A stretch of 6,192 nucleotides of DNA from an uncultured Porphyromonadaceae bacterium (lineage in GTDB: Bacteria; Bacteroidota; Bacteroidia; Bacteroidales; Muribaculaceae): assembly GCA_900540625.1 (NCBI GenBank), contig UQGP01000070.1, positions 1 to 6,192 on the forward strand, read 5' to 3'. This document shows, one piece after another, positions 5,966 to 6,192 of the stretch. Made by a program: the position numbers and the translations under genes. The notes under the pieces were generated by a model that worked only from the letters and a program-made list of their open reading frames with translations, did not search any database and had not been told where the DNA came from. How positions within the stretch are numbered: the stretch's first letter is position 1; the number at the start of each line of letters is the position of its first letter.

Positions 5966-6071
5966 GCGCGCAGGTATTCTTTTTGCAGACAATCTTCGGC
6001 GAATAATTCGGCCCTTCGGCCATCCGGTGGATCTATCGGATGCGGTAGCGAAGAAAATGAGGGCAATGATT

Positions 6072-6092
6072 AAATTTGTACGCTACAAATTT
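6072..6092. promoter_or_regulatory. Operator-like inverted repeat overlapping the right-edge promoter
   Basis: AAATTTGTA (6072-6080), CGC, TACAAATTT (6084-6092) is a perfect 9-bp inverted repeat with a 3-bp spacer. Its right arm runs into the -33 TTTG at 6091-6094, a position where a bound dimer would block RNA polymerase. The regulator is unknown. Confidence 0.6.
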
Positions 6093-6121
6093 TGTGGTTT
6101 CGAAAATAATCACTATCTTTG
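6091..6121 (+). promoter_or_regulatory. Consensus promoter for a gene beyond the right edge
   Basis: TTTG at 6091-6094, a 19-nt spacer and TATCTTTG at 6114-6121 match the Bacteroidetes promoter exactly. Transcription would start near 6126-6130. The following A/C-rich sequence to 6192 has the look of a leader, and no start codon is reached inside the window. Confidence 0.8.
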
Positions 6122-6192
6122 CGTCGGACAAATACACAACCCAAAATTACGCGTATAAATTAGCCAAACACAAATACAATCACACTTAATCA

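Larger units (their letters stand above)
5772..6192. other. 421-bp regulatory region at the right edge
   Basis: I see no supportable gene here. It contains the ATPase promoter, two copies of a long palindrome, a decayed copy of the promoter region, and a second promoter pointing off the right edge. A 6-bp hairpin (CATCCG at 6021-6026, CGGATG at 6037-6042) is also visible. Open frames crossing it run through the palindromes and look non-coding. Confidence 0.7.

Noticed and set aside
5853..6158. 101-codon plus-strand frame across the right intergenic region
   Set aside because: It runs through the 50-bp palindrome, the operator-like repeat and a consensus promoter, and shows no domain. It is better explained as regulatory DNA.

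Overview
The window looks like chromosomal DNA of a gut Bacteroidales bacterium. A Muribaculaceae-like or Bacteroides-like host is my inference; nothing here fixes the genus. Three things support this. Promoters match the Bacteroidetes form (TTTG, about 19-20 nt, TAnnTTTG). Starts lack Shine-Dalgarno sequences. The gene content is also typical: a TonB-dependent-receptor-type outer membrane protein, an inositol-phosphate synthase of the gut Bacteroidetes kind, and an AAA/DUF4143 ATPase.

Layout, left to right. Positions 1-81 may hold a short edge fragment with a VOC (glyoxalase-like) signature on the minus strand. Positions 83-165 form a 9-bp-periodic array of near-palindromes containing a 16-bp inverted repeat, which probably ends transcription of the next gene. 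Positions 168-2357 (minus) encode an outer membrane beta-barrel of 729 aa with a signal peptide, TonB-box-like segment and plug. Positions 2358-2941 are a 584-bp divergent intergenic region with one promoter facing each way. Positions 2942-4249 (plus) encode inositol-3-phosphate synthase, followed by a strong intrinsic terminator. A 20-bp perfect palindrome lies at 4416-4435. Positions 4518-5771 (minus) encode a 417-aa DUF4143 ATPase. The 421 bp after it hold two copies of a long palindrome, the ATPase promoter, and a consensus promoter with its own operator-like inverted repeat that drives a gene beyond the right edge.

Each complete gene appears to be its own transcription unit, and I see no operon. 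The inositol synthase would supply inositol phosphate for inositol lipids, but no partner gene for that pathway lies inside the window. The barrel and the synthase have strongly C/G-ending codons; the ATPase does not, which fits an acquired or weakly expressed gene.

The most interesting structure is at 5765-5997. A module made of promoter, 40-bp palindrome and start codon is present twice. The copy next to the ATPase has an intact promoter whose predicted transcript begins inside the palindrome, so nearly the whole leader would be a hairpin ending 2 nt before the AUG. The second copy has a longer, perfect 50-bp palindrome, a decayed promoter and an ATG with no recognisable gene behind it.
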